NCBI GenBank assembly: GCA_963840075.1
Contig: CAWIXS010000047.1
Span: 1-64,000, forward strand
Reading direction: 5' to 3'
DNA: 64,000 nt
DNA from: AWTP1-13 sp963840075
GTDB taxonomy: Bacteria; Pseudomonadota; Alphaproteobacteria; Rhizobiales; Hyphomicrobiaceae
The notes beneath the pieces are model-generated. The model was not told where the DNA came from, ran no database searches, and saw nothing but the letters and a program-made list of their open reading frames with translations. This document shows positions 1 through 11,727 of the stretch, in pieces. Both the position numbers and the translations under genes were made by a program. Within the stretch, counting starts at the first letter, position 1; the number at the start of each line of letters is the position of its first letter.

Positions 1-1721
<1,721 letters not shown>

Positions 1722-2035
1722 AGCCGGCGGCGTTGCTCAGGTTGTGACACCGACAAGTCGCACCTTGGCACGGCTCTGCGCGCCTCGACTGCGTCGCTGT
1801 TGAAAGCGTCATGCTTGGCATGGAGCTGTGGCTCTGCCGCAACCATGTGCCACCGTAGAGCCACAATACTTGGACAAGTTCCAAACTCGCTGGTTTGGCG
1901 GGCCAGCGGCACGACCCACAACCGTCTCAGCCTCGGGGGAGAGGCAACTGGCTCGGACACACGTCCTCGTGTGTTTTTCGCCCGCCTGAGGTTGCGTACT
2001 CGCGAAGGGGAAACGCAAGAAGGCATTGGGGAGTC
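1722..2035. other. valS-ilvD spacer
   Basis: A 314-base gap without a convincing gene. Small open frames here have no recognisable motifs. It carries one clear intrinsic terminator (1957-1978) and, just before ilvD, a purine-rich ribosome binding region (ggggag at about 2028-2033). Confidence 0.6.
1957..1978 (+). terminator. Rho-independent terminator after valS
   Basis: Perfect 7-bp stem ACACACG (1957-1963) / CGTGTGT (1968-1974) with the four-base loop TCCT, followed at once by TTTT (1975-1978). It sits 236 bases after the valS stop and about 60 bases before the ilvD start, so it could end valS transcription or act as a leader terminator of ilvD; the sequence alone does not separate these. 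Confidence 0.6.
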
Positions 2036-3749
<1,714 letters not shown>

Positions 3750-3763
<14 letters not shown>

Positions 3764-4818
3764 AGGCCTTCTCGCAGCAGCGCTGCTGGCCGCGGCGGGC
3801 GCCGCAGCGGCCCAGCAGGAGCCTGCCGGGCAAACCACGCTGCAGCGGGGGCTGTCGGCCTACCAGAAGGGCGAGCAGGAGGCGGCAATCCCGGCGCTGA
3901 CCGAGGTTGCGGAAAAGGGCGACGCGTCGGCCAAGTTCCTTGCCGAGTTCTTCCTGGCGCGGGCCTATGCGGAGCACACAGGCGCTGCCGGGAACCACCA
4001 CACCAAGGCCTACGTGCTGTTCCGCAAGATCGCCGAGGAGAACGTCGAGGTCGATCCCGAGCGCAGCCAGCGCGCGCCGTACGTGGCCAAGGCCCTGATC
4101 GCGCTCGCCGGATATGTGCGGTCGGGCATCAAGGAGATCGACCTGCCCGCCAATCCGCGCCGCGCTGCCCAATACCTCAATCATGCCGCTACCTATTTCG
4201 GCGACAAGGATGCCCAGTTCGAGCTGGCGCGAACTCTACCTCGGCGGCGATGGGTCGAACGTTTCGAGCAGCGAGATCAAGCTCGGGCTACATTACCTGT
4301 CGGCGTTGACGGAGGCGAGCCATCCGGCGGCGCAGGCCGTCGTGGCCGACCTGTTCTGGCGCGGACGCCACGTGAAGAAGGACGATGCGCGCGCGCTCGC
4401 GCTCGCCACCATCGCCGTGGCCAACGCGCCGTCGCGCGAGCGCATGTGGATCGAGGAAAGCTACGCCGCCATGTTCTGCGCCACGCCGCCCGCGACGCGA
4501 GACGCGGCCGGCGCTCTCGTCACCCGCTGGCGCAAGATGTTCGCGCAGCCAGCGCCGGAGCCTTCCGGCTCGGTCGCTCGCGATCTCCTGCCCGAGCGCC
4601 AGTGCGCCAATGGCGAGACCGTGGCCATGGCCCGGCGGGACGGAGACCGATCAGGGCGCCGGCTGCGCCGCCGTCCGGCGCCGAGGCCCGCCAAGGACGG
4701 CGCGGCGACGGTCCACCGCCATCCGCTCGGCCGGCGTGCTCGAAGCGCGCCGCCAAGAAGTAGCGCTCGCCAGGCCGTTCCGGAGCGGCAGCGGGTCGGC
4801 TGCGGCACTGCCGATTGA
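3750..4818 (+). CDS. Secreted Sel1/TPR-like repeat protein, frameshifted
   Basis: Not assigned to a named gene. ATG 3750 lies inside the end of ilvD (14-base overlap) and gives a clear signal peptide, MRISRGLLAAALLAAAG followed by AAAAQQ. The mature part is built of short helical repeats such as LQRGLSAYQKGEQEAAIPAL and AKFLAEFFLARAYAE, as in Sel1/TPR proteins, which serve as periplasmic protein-interaction scaffolds. An extra a at about 4232-4233 breaks the frame inside AQFELAR / LYLGGDGS; the sequence resumes with IKLGLHYLSALTEASHPAA and DLFWRGRHVKKDDARAL. The C-terminus is uncertain: the restored frame stops at 4818, but a neighbouring frame ending SKRAAKK at 4763 is also plausible, implying a possible further indel after about 4630. 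Confidence 0.65.
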
Positions 4819-4922
4819 CGGCGCAACCGAATCGCGATGCGGTTTGCAGCCGCGATGCGGCTGCAACGCGTGCGCGGCCCGGGGCGGCCCAGGTTTGGGC
4901 CCCTCGCGGTGGCACGAAAGTA

Positions 4923-4985
4923 CCCGGAGCCTGCGGCGATCGCAGCGTACGGGCCCTCCCAGGCCCGGGAAACGGCATTCTGGAG
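4923..4985. repeat. Diverged repeat, copy 1
   Basis: CCCGGAGCCTGC... through GTACGGGCCCTCC (4947) to GGCATTCTGG (4975-4984). It matches 30430-30500 with small gaps, both in intergenic DNA. Confidence 0.45.
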
Positions 4986-5359
4986 CCGGGCCGGCCACGA
5001 TCTGGGGCGGCCTCTGCTGAGGTGGTCCCGGCTGGACGGTTGCATGTCGCGCCTCGCCACGAGCGCCCGCTTCCGGACCGTCCGACCAACGACCGGCGGA
5101 ATCGGGTAGCGCAATGCGCCGTGTACGACCGGATGAGCTGCGGCTGTTGCCTCTGCCGCCGTCGTGATCAGCCGTCGTGCTGGCCAGTTTCGGCGGCAAC
5201 TCCCAGCCAGCGGGTCGCCCGCCGGATTCGGTGCTCTCTGCCGGACGCCGGCTCTTTGCACGGTGAGGATTGACCCAAAGTGACCGTGCGGAACAGCGCA
5301 AGCAGGTGGGCATCGCCGGGAAGCGCCCTATCGTGGCGGCCAGCCCTGAGTCGGCACGA

Positions 5360-5464
5360 CATTCCGATCACCGGGTGGGGTATCCGATGTTCGACGCCGT
5401 TCCGCAGCGAGGCCGACGCCGCGCGGTTCGCCGGATACCTGCACCGCGCGGCCGGCCGGAGTGA
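5360..5464 (+). pseudogene. Relic of the C-terminus of a CadC-like regulator
   Basis: Translation of 5397-5460 reads PFRSEADAARFAGYLHRA, which closely matches the end of the intact regulator at 6635-8341, PFRSEVDAARYAGYLRRA. With a one-base shift near the end, the relic finishes RPE-stop at 5464, matching LPE-stop of the intact copy. Only the last roughly 30 residues can be recognised; upstream sequence no longer matches, and there is no room for a full 570-codon gene before the Sel1-like gene. It is best seen as the remnant of a paralogue. Confidence 0.6.
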
Positions 5465-5501
5465 TCAAAGTAGGTTGGGTGGGGCGGCGCCGCCCATGTG
5501 G

Positions 5502-6449
5502 TCAGTGCTGAGCGAAGAACGCCGTTACGGCTTCGGCGAACAGCGCGGGCTGCTCCGCCGGCACCGTGTGCGATGCTCCCGCAATCGTGTGGCGGCGCGC
5601 CTGGGGCAGGCACCTCTCGAGTCGGCGACAATTCGCTTGAAGACCGGTGGGCTCCGTTCACCGGTCGTCAGCAGCACGGGCACGGCTATGGCCTTGGCAT
5701 CGTCGCACACGAAGCTTCGACGGGGCTGCTTCGCGATGAATTCGGCCTGACTCGAGACGGTATTGTCCAGCGCCATACGCTGGCGGCAGCCGACCTGCGT
5801 TGGAACGCCCCAGGCCCCCCGACCGCATCGACAAAAAGCGGTACAGCTCGCTCGAAGTCACCGGCGATGAACGCTTCTCGCGCCGGCGCCATCCGACCGC
5901 CTTGCTCTTTGAGCAGTGCCGGACCCTCGGGCGTCGCCGCAATCAGGCTCCTGACCGGCGGCTCGTTCAAGACGAGAGAACGAACGAGGGCAGGGTGGCG
6001 ACGGGCAAAGAACAATGCCGCAAGCGCGCCCGAAGAGTGTCCGACCACTCTGACCTTGCCGAGCTTCAGCTCCCGAACAAGGGCCGCCAAGTCATCGGCG
6101 TGCCGGTCGGCCGCGCCATCCGGAGCGCCCTCCACGCTGACCTCGTTCGGGAAGTGGTTGCGGCGGCTGTAGGAGATGACCCGATAGCGCTGGGCCAGGG
6201 TGGACATGAGGTCGCTCCAGAACCGATGGTCTTGTAAGCCGCCGTGCACCAGCACGAGCGCCTCGCCCGCCCGGCCTGGACGAATGCGAGCTTGTAGCCG
6301 TCGACGGTCGCATGCTCCAGAGCATGAGCTGCCGCGCTCCCGACTGACATTGCGATGGCAAAGACAATAAATGACCGCGCCAGCCTACGGTCTATGGCCA
6401 GGACCGCCGCCGGCGCTGCGGTCGCGATGAATGTGCTGAGCCGGTTCAT
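5502..6449 (-). CDS. Exported alpha/beta hydrolase, three frameshifts
   Basis: Serine hydrolase of the alpha/beta fold; substrate unknown. The start at 6449 has a strong ribosome site (aaggaggagtggc) and a hydrophobic N-terminal segment (RSFIVFAIAMSVGSAAAHA) that may be a signal peptide. Family motifs are present: oxyanion LVHGG, nucleophile elbow VGHSSGALAAL, and the late His in GASHTVPAEQP. The frame breaks three times, each by one missing base: near 6266-6272 (AGR / GEALVLVHGG), 5781-5789 (RRSAAA / MALDNTVSSQAEF) and 5619-5624 (FKRIVAD / LERCLPQARRHTI). Restoring them gives 316 aa ending FFAQH at 5502. Either sequence error or a decaying gene; the consistent domain order favours error. Confidence 0.65.
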
Positions 6450-6634
6450 GCCACTCCTCCTTTGCGATAGCGGCCTCCTTCCACTGAAGGGGGCGCGTCG
6501 TGTATTGCAGTGTGGTGGAGGCGGCCCATCGGCGTCATGAAAGCACGGTGAAGGCGGCTAAAATTGCGCTGGAAATCGGCTGCAATCGTCTGATAGCGTT
6601 CTGAAACCGCGAGCCAAGACCGAAGGGAGGGGCG

Positions 6635-8341
6635 ATGGCCGCAGGCGCGGGGTACCGGTTCGGTGAGTTCGTGCTGAACCTCGATCGTGGTCGCCTGCAG
6701 AAGGCCGGTGCCGATTTGGCGCTGCGCCCCAAGTCGTTCGACGTGCTGCGCTACCTGGTGGAGCGGGCCGGCCGGCTTGCCACCAAGGACGAGCTGGTGA
6801 GCGCAGTGTGGCCGAACGTGATCGTTTCGGACGATTCGCTCGCCCAGTGCGTCCGCGACATCCGCAAGGTGCTGGGCGACGACGGCGAGCGGTTCATCAA
6901 GACCGTGCCGCGGCGCGGCTATATGTTCGTCGCGGAGACCGCCCCGCTAACGGCGGAAGAGCCCGCGGCTGCCGCCCTGGCCCCTGCCGATCATGCCGGT
7001 GCGGCAGCCGTGCACGCCGGCGTCCGGAGGCTGGCTCGTGGGATAGATGTGAGAGGGCGCATCGCGCCGATTGCTGCCCTGGCAGCCATCATCGTGCTGG
7101 CGGGCGTAGCGGCGGCCTGGGCCTTGGGTTGGCTCGGGCGCCCGCCGCCGGCCACGACGGAGACTCGCCTGACCATTGCCGTGCTGCCGTTTGACGCCCA
7201 GGACGAGGTCTGGCTCGGCGATGGCCTGGCCGAGGATATCATGACCGCGGCGTCCCGCTTCCGCGACCTCACCGTGATCGGCCGCACCTCCAGCTTCCGC
7301 TACCGCGGCAACGCCGTGGACGTGCGCCAGGTGGGCAAGGACCTCGGCGCCCACTACGTCCTGCAGGGCAGCGTGAGGCGCCGCGGCGAGCAGGTGCGCA
7401 TCACCGCCCAGTTGGTCACTGCCAGCACAGCTGCGGTGCGCTGGACCGAGCGCTACGACCGGCCGTTCGCGGACGTGTTCGCGATCCAGGACGATGTCGT
7501 CGCCAAGGTGGCGGGGCAGCTCTTCGTCCAGATGCGCGACGCCACGGTGGCCCGCTTGCGTGGCAAGCCGCCGACGAGCCTGGAGGTATACGAGCTGGCG
7601 CTGCGGGCGCGGATGAGCATCCGCGCCTTCACGCGCGAAGGCGCGACCGAGGCCCAGGCCCTGTGCGAGCGCGCGATAGCCCTTGACCCGGGCTACGCCC
7701 GCGCATGGGAGGTGCTCGCCGACGCGTTGATACATTTCTATCTCTTCCCCTACAACGAGCACCAGCTCACGCTTCCGCAGCTGCAGCGGGCGCGAGCGGC
7801 CGCCGAGAAGGCGGTTGCGCTTGCCCCCGACGATGCCTTGGCGCAGGCGATGCTGGGCTTCATCCTCATGTGGGCGCGGGAGCACGACGCCAGCTTCGAG
7901 GCCTTGCGCAAGGCGGTGAGCCTCAATCCCAGCGAGGCGGGCGCTCACAGGTGGCTGGCCGCCGCATTGTACTTTTCCGGCCTCAACCGCGAGTTGATCG
8001 AGGTGTTTGAGCGCGCGGACCGCCTCGACCCCTTCTACCCGGCGCTTGTGCTGGCGCTCCGCTCCCGCCCCTACACCATGCTCGGCGATTTCGAGCCGGC
8101 ATTGCGCCTGACCCGCACGTGTGCGGAGCGTCTGCCCAAGCTGTCCACCTGCCATGTCGGTCGCGCTGCCGCAGCCGCGGGTGCTGGGCTGGACGACGAG
8201 GCGCGCGCCGCGGCGAAGCGGCTTCTGGAGGTCTATCCGAGGTTCACGATCGCGCGGCATATGCGTTCCCTGCCGTTCCGAAGCGAGGTCGACGCCGCCC
8301 GCTACGCCGGATACCTCCGCCGCGCCGGGCTGCCGGAGTGA
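6635..8341 (+). CDS. CadC-like transmembrane regulator with TPR domain
   Basis: 568-aa membrane-bound transcription regulator. Residues about 5-105 are an OmpR/PhoB-type winged helix (RLATKDELVSAVWPN, IRKVLGDDGERFIKTVPRRG). A single transmembrane helix follows near residues 145-167 (LAAIIVLAGVAAAWALGWLG). The periplasmic part opens with a TolB-N/FlgO-like region (IAVLPFDAQDEVWLGDGLAE, VLQGSVRRRGEQVRITAQL) and ends in tetratricopeptide repeats. The layout is that of ToxR/CadC-type one-component sensors, widespread as 'adenylate cyclase-like' winged-helix TPR proteins in rhizobia. The ligand is unknown. The ATG has a gaagggagg ribosome site. A relic of a paralogue lies at 5360-5464, suggesting a past duplication. 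Confidence 0.85.
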   Translation: MAAGAGYRFGEFVLNLDRGRLQKAGADLALRPKSFDVLRYLVERAGRLATKDELVSAVWPNVIVSDDSLAQCVRDIRKVLGDDGERFIKTVPRRGYMFVAETAPLTAEEPAAAALAPADHAGAAAVHAGVRRLARGIDVRGRIAPIAALAAIIVLAGVAAAWALGWLGRPPPATTETRLTIAVLPFDAQDEVWLGDGLAEDIMTAASRFRDLTVIGRTSSFRYRGNAVDVRQVGKDLGAHYVLQGSVRRRGEQVRITAQLVTASTAAVRWTERYDRPFADVFAIQDDVVAKVAGQLFVQMRDATVARLRGKPPTSLEVYELALRARMSIRAFTREGATEAQALCERAIALDPGYARAWEVLADALIHFYLFPYNEHQLTLPQLQRARAAAEKAVALAPDDALAQAMLGFILMWAREHDASFEALRKAVSLNPSEAGAHRWLAAALYFSGLNRELIEVFERADRLDPFYPALVLALRSRPYTMLGDFEPALRLTRTCAERLPKLSTCHVGRAAAAAGAGLDDEARAAAKRLLEVYPRFTIARHMRSLPFRSEVDAARYAGYLRRAGLPE

Positions 8342-8539
8342 GCGATGTCCCCGAGGGGACGGCGTTCGCTGCCGCACACTGCGCAGGACGTCTCCTTCTG
8401 GCACACTTCCTCCGGTTTCCGTCCGTCTGGGTTCGGAGCATGACTGCCTTGGTCAGGCCTGCTGGCGTTCTGGCCTCCGCCTTGGTCGCGCAACGTTTCG
8501 CGAGGGCCGCCCAGGCTCGCGCTGAGCCCCGAGAGGCGG

Positions 8540-9340
8540 TCAATCCACCGCCAGCTCCACCCACACCGGCACGTGATCCGACGGCTTCTCCCAGGCGCGC
8601 GTGAGCTTGTCGATGCCCGCCGCCTGGAGCCGGTCTGCCGCCTGCGGCGAGGCCAGGATGTGGTCGATGCGGATGCCGTGGTCCTTCTGCCAGGCGCCCG
8701 CCTGATAGTCCCAGAAGGTATAGACGCCGGGGCCCGGGTAGCAGGCCCGTATCGCATCGGTGAGGCCGAGATTGACGAGGGCGCGGTAGGCGGCACGCGT
8801 CTCGGGCTGGAACAGGGCGTCGTTGCGCCACGCCTCCGGGTTCCTGGCGTCGATCGCCTCGGGGATCACATTGAAGTCGCCCAGCAGCAGGAACGGCTCC
8901 TCCAGGCGCAGCAGCTCGCGGGTGTGCGCCTCCAGCCGCTGCATCCAGCGCAGCTTGTAGGCGAACTTGTCGGTTCCGATGGGGTTGCCGTTGGGCAGAT
9001 AGAGGCAGGCGACCCTGACGACGCCGCCATTGTGCGAAGCTGGGCGCGGCACCACCGCCTCGATGTAGCGCGCGTGCGCGTCGCCGTCGTCGCCTGGGAG
9101 CCCGCGCACCGCCACCTCGTCGAGCGGCCGCTTGGAGAGGATGGCGACGCCGTTGAAGCCCTTCTGGCCGTGCACGGCGAGGTTGTATCCGAGCGCCTCG
9201 AAGGCCTCGCCCGGGAACGCCTCGTCGGTGCACTTGATCTCCTGGAAGCAGGCGACGTCGGGCTTGGTCTCCTTCAGCCAGGTGACGGCGCTGTCGATGC
9301 GGGCTTTGACGCCGTTGATGTTCCAGGTGGCGATTCTCAT
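8540..9340 (-). CDS. xthA: Exodeoxyribonuclease III
   Basis: AP endonuclease/3' exonuclease of the EEP superfamily, used in base excision repair. From ATG 9340 the protein reads MRIATWNINGVKARIDSAV and has the family residues: Glu in FQEIKC, Tyr in YLPNGN, the DFN of LLLGDFNVIPEA and the final SDHVPVW. About 266 aa, normal length. An upstream in-frame ATG at 9376 would add 12 residues without family similarity and is not preferred. Divergent from the 4-TM protein gene at 9488. Confidence 0.93.
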   Translation of the reverse strand: MRIATWNINGVKARIDSAVTWLKETKPDVACFQEIKCTDEAFPGEAFEALGYNLAVHGQKGFNGVAILSKRPLDEVAVRGLPGDDGDAHARYIEAVVPRPASHNGGVVRVACLYLPNGNPIGTDKFAYKLRWMQRLEAHTRELLRLEEPFLLLGDFNVIPEAIDARNPEAWRNDALFQPETRAAYRALVNLGLTDAIRACYPGPGVYTFWDYQAGAWQKDHGIRIDHILASPQAADRLQAAGIDKLTRAWEKPSDHVPVWVELAVD

Positions 9341-9487
9341 GGGCCGGTAATGCGCCCGTCGCACTGCCGCGCGCAAGCCCCGGGTCTCGATTTTTCCATA
9401 TTGGCCGGGTTTGCTCCCGGCATTGTCGGCGCTGGGCGGCGGCGATCTGCAGTTTCAGACACGAATTCAGCCCCGGAAGTTCAACAA

Positions 9488-10501
9488 ATGATCGCTCCTG
9501 CACGCCCGAGACAGTCCGATTTGCGCGAAGCTCTCCGGCTCCATCTCCAAAAGCTTCCCGACACTGCGCCGGCGCGCGACCTTGTCGCGTCCGCTTCCGT
9601 CGAGAAGCTCATCGCCCAATTCGACCGGGCCGATGCAACCGCCATCAAGGAGCAGGGCAACTACCGGCGCTTCGGCCGATTGGTGCTCTGGGCCACCATG
9701 GCCGGAACCGTCGTCGGTGCGCTGGTGCTGCTGCCCATCGACCAATGGACGACAGGCTGGCCGCGGCTCGTCATCCAGGGCGTGCAGGCCGTCGCGCTGA
9801 CGCTGAGCCTCGTTGCCACCCTGTGGGTCGGCTGGCGCCAGCCGGTGGGCCGCTGGCTCAGGGCGCGCGCCACGGCCGAGGTGCTGCGTGGCGACGTGTT
9901 CCGCGCCATCATCGAGACGGGCGCGCAGGCCCGCGGCGCGCTGGCGGCGGCGCTCGCCTGCTTCAAGGACGCGCACCTGGAGTGGCAGCTCGGCTACTAC
10001 GGGCGACGCAGGGCGCAGCACCGCCGGTCCGCCGGCAATACCCACCCCTACAAGCTCTTGGGGTATCTCATCCTGGTTGTTGCCGTCCTGATCGGGGCGG
10101 TGGGGTTCGTCAACCTGTTGGCCAAGCTCGAGGCGGCGTGGCCGTGGATCAGGACGGCGGCGCAGTGGCTTCCCCTGGAGGAAACGGGGCGCTGGCAGCT
10201 CGGTCTCGGCGTCATGTCGATGAGCATCCTGGCGTTCGCCAGCGCCCGCTCCTTCATGGACCAGGACGACCGCCACGCCGTGCTCTGCGAGCTCGCGGCC
10301 GAGCAGCTGGAGGACATCAAGCGCGCGGGGCTGGCCGCGGCCGATGCCGCCGCCGCCTCCGGCGACGCGCCGCCCGTGGTGGCGTTCTGCGCGAGGGTTC
10401 AGGGCGTCATGTCGGCAGAGCACCTGGCATGGGCCCACCCGCGCCACTTCGACGATGAGACCGCCCTCAACCCCGGCAGGGGCGTCCTGCCGGCGTCCTG
10501 A
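9488..10501 (+). CDS. Four-helix membrane protein with DUF4231/SLATT-like layout
   Basis: 337-aa protein not assigned to a named gene. ATG 9488 was chosen because everything upstream in the frame is antisense to xthA. It has two pairs of transmembrane helices (about residues 61-110 and 185-260). The first pair is preceded by a basic NYRRFGR segment and followed by WLRARATAEVLRGDVFRAII. That order (basic lead, 2 TM, then a helix with W-x-R-A-x-AE-x-L) is that of DUF4231/SLATT membrane domains. The second pair is followed by a similar cytosolic helix (DRHAVLCELAAEQLEDIKRA). SLATT domains are predicted membrane effectors of nucleotide-signalling conflict systems, but no such partner is seen here, so function stays open. 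Confidence 0.6.
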   Translation: MIAPARPRQSDLREALRLHLQKLPDTAPARDLVASASVEKLIAQFDRADATAIKEQGNYRRFGRLVLWATMAGTVVGALVLLPIDQWTTGWPRLVIQGVQAVALTLSLVATLWVGWRQPVGRWLRARATAEVLRGDVFRAIIETGAQARGALAAALACFKDAHLEWQLGYYGRRRAQHRRSAGNTHPYKLLGYLILVVAVLIGAVGFVNLLAKLEAAWPWIRTAAQWLPLEETGRWQLGLGVMSMSILAFASARSFMDQDDRHAVLCELAAEQLEDIKRAGLAAADAAAASGDAPPVVAFCARVQGVMSAEHLAWAHPRHFDDETALNPGRGVLPAS

Positions 10502-10516
10502 AGCGCCCGCCTGCCT

Positions 10517-10588
10517 CCCTCTCCCCGTCGCCCTCGGCTGCCCACAAGAAGGCGCCCGCCACATTGTCCGAGGGCGGCGGGGAGAGGG
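10517..10588. repeat. Nested palindrome between convergent genes
   Basis: Outer arms CCCTCTCCCCG (10517-10527) and CGGGGAGAGGG (10578-10588) are an 11-bp perfect inverted repeat; inside, CGCCCTCGG (10529-10537) and CCGAGGGCG (10568-10576) form a further 9-bp stem. A related palindrome lies at 57027-57061. It sits between two convergent genes and could terminate both, although no T-run follows. Confidence 0.7.
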
Positions 10589-10621
10589 TTGGGGTGAGGG
10601 GCAGCAAAGGGCGCTGTCCTG

Positions 10622-11173
10622 TCAGCATGTCGATCGGCCCGGCACCTCCTCGTAGGTGGCCTCGAACGGCTCGGCGTGGTTGCCGTAGACCGCGTCGCCG
10701 TTGCAGATCAGGTAGCCCGACGCGGCCGTCTGGCGCTCGCCCCAGGGCGCCATGATGTCGAAGCCGCCGGGAAACAGGATCGCCTCCACGATGCTCGTTG
10801 CGCGATAGACCGCGCCGAGCTTGCCCTCGCCCTTTTTTCCGGTGGGCTCGTAGAGGCTGGCGAACCGTTCCGGCGGAATGACCCAGGTGTTGAGCCGGCC
10901 CTCGGCATCGCGCAGCGGCTTCTGCTCGGGCGACAGATTCGTTACGATCCAGTCGCCGCGGCGCGCCGTGTTCGTGGTCTCGGTGCCGTTCCAGCGGGTC
11001 TCGACGACCTGACGCTTGGCGGCCTTCCGCGCTGCCACGAAGCCGATCTTGCGCGCGCGCACGCACCGGCTTGCCTTCTCGGCAATTTGCCGGAATTCTG
11101 CGGGGCTCAGCACACCTTGGGCCACAAGGCGGGCGTTGGCTTCTCCCGGGCCGGTGTGCACAATCTCGAACAT
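10622..11173 (-). CDS. PGDYG-like hypothetical protein
   Basis: About 183 aa. ATG 11173 (MFEIVHTGPGEANARL) is preferred to an ATG at 11206. No signal peptide or membrane segment is evident, and N-terminal lysine/arginine content is high. Segments TARRGDWIVTNLSPE and PWGERQTAASGYLICNGD resemble PGDYG-type proteins, a small family of unknown function in rhizobia; this assignment is tentative. It is convergent with the 4-TM gene across the nested palindrome and followed upstream by direct micro-repeats (11185-11260). Confidence 0.55.
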   Translation of the reverse strand: MFEIVHTGPGEANARLVAQGVLSPAEFRQIAEKASRCVRARKIGFVAARKAAKRQVVETRWNGTETTNTARRGDWIVTNLSPEQKPLRDAEGRLNTWVIPPERFASLYEPTGKKGEGKLGAVYRATSIVEAILFPGGFDIMAPWGERQTAASGYLICNGDAVYGNHAEPFEATYEEVPGRSTC

Positions 11174-11184
11174 TGCGGCAGCTC

Positions 11185-11262
11185 GTGACAATCGTGAAGT
11201 CGTCAAGTCGTAAGTCGTGAAATCGGCTCCGCGAGTTCACAAATTCACGAATTCACGCTTTT
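11185..11262. repeat. Short direct micro-repeats
   Basis: The space between the PGDYG-like gene and erpA holds three copies of AAGTCGT in a row (about 11196-11216) and then GTTCACAAATTCACGAATTCACG, with TTCACG repeated. They resemble the low-complexity spacers at 13754-13782 and 58317-58396. Function is unknown. Confidence 0.5.
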
Positions 11263-11290
11263 CGAGTGCCTCACCCGGCTCGCTTGCCGC

Positions 11291-11623
11291 CTAGATGGCA
11301 AAACTGGTGCCGCAGCCGCACGAGGCGGTTGCCTGGGGATTCCGCACCTTGAATGCGGCGCCCATGAGGTCTTCCACGTAGTCGATCTCCGACCCCGAGA
11401 GCAGCCCCAGCGAGACCGGGTCGATCAGCACCCGCGCCCCGCCCTTCTCGATCACCAGGTCGTCCGCCTCGCCGGCGCTGACCAGGTCGAACTTGTACTG
11501 GAAGCCCGAGCATCCGCCGCCCTCCACGCTCACGCGCAGCATCGCAGTGCCGGCCTCGTGCGCGACGATCTCGGCGATGCGGCGCGCGGCCCGGTCGGTG
11601 ACGGTAACGGTGGTGGCGGTCAT
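11291..11623 (-). CDS. erpA: ErpA/HesB-type iron-sulfur assembly protein
   Basis: 110-aa A-type carrier that delivers Fe-S clusters to client enzymes. ATG 11623 gives MTATTVTVTDRAARRIAEIV. The three cluster cysteines are seen as SVEGGGCSGFQY near residue 42 and SCGCGTSFAI at the C-terminus. Length and spacing match the family. It is divergent from dgt, the same arrangement as in other Hyphomicrobiales. ErpA and IscA are hard to separate by sequence alone; the location beside dgt favours ErpA. Confidence 0.85.
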   Translation of the reverse strand: MTATTVTVTDRAARRIAEIVAHEAGTAMLRVSVEGGGCSGFQYKFDLVSAGEADDLVIEKGGARVLIDPVSLGLLSGSEIDYVEDLMGAAFKVRNPQATASCGCGTSFAI

Positions 11624-11727
11624 GTGATATTGAGCTGTCGAATCGGGTTGGGGCCGTTCGGCCCGGGGGCAAGGTATACCAGTAAAGATTGGGGCGATGA
11701 TCGATCTTGTCAAACCCAGGCGCCGGA

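Larger units (their letters stand above)
4819..5501. other. Long intergenic stretch with relics
   Basis: 683 bases with no intact gene. Many overlapping open frames here are arginine- and proline-rich and look like GC-bias artefacts. Two things are recognisable: a diverged repeat at about 4923-4985 that also occurs at 30430-30500, and the tail of a CadC-like regulator at about 5360-5464. Confidence 0.5.
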
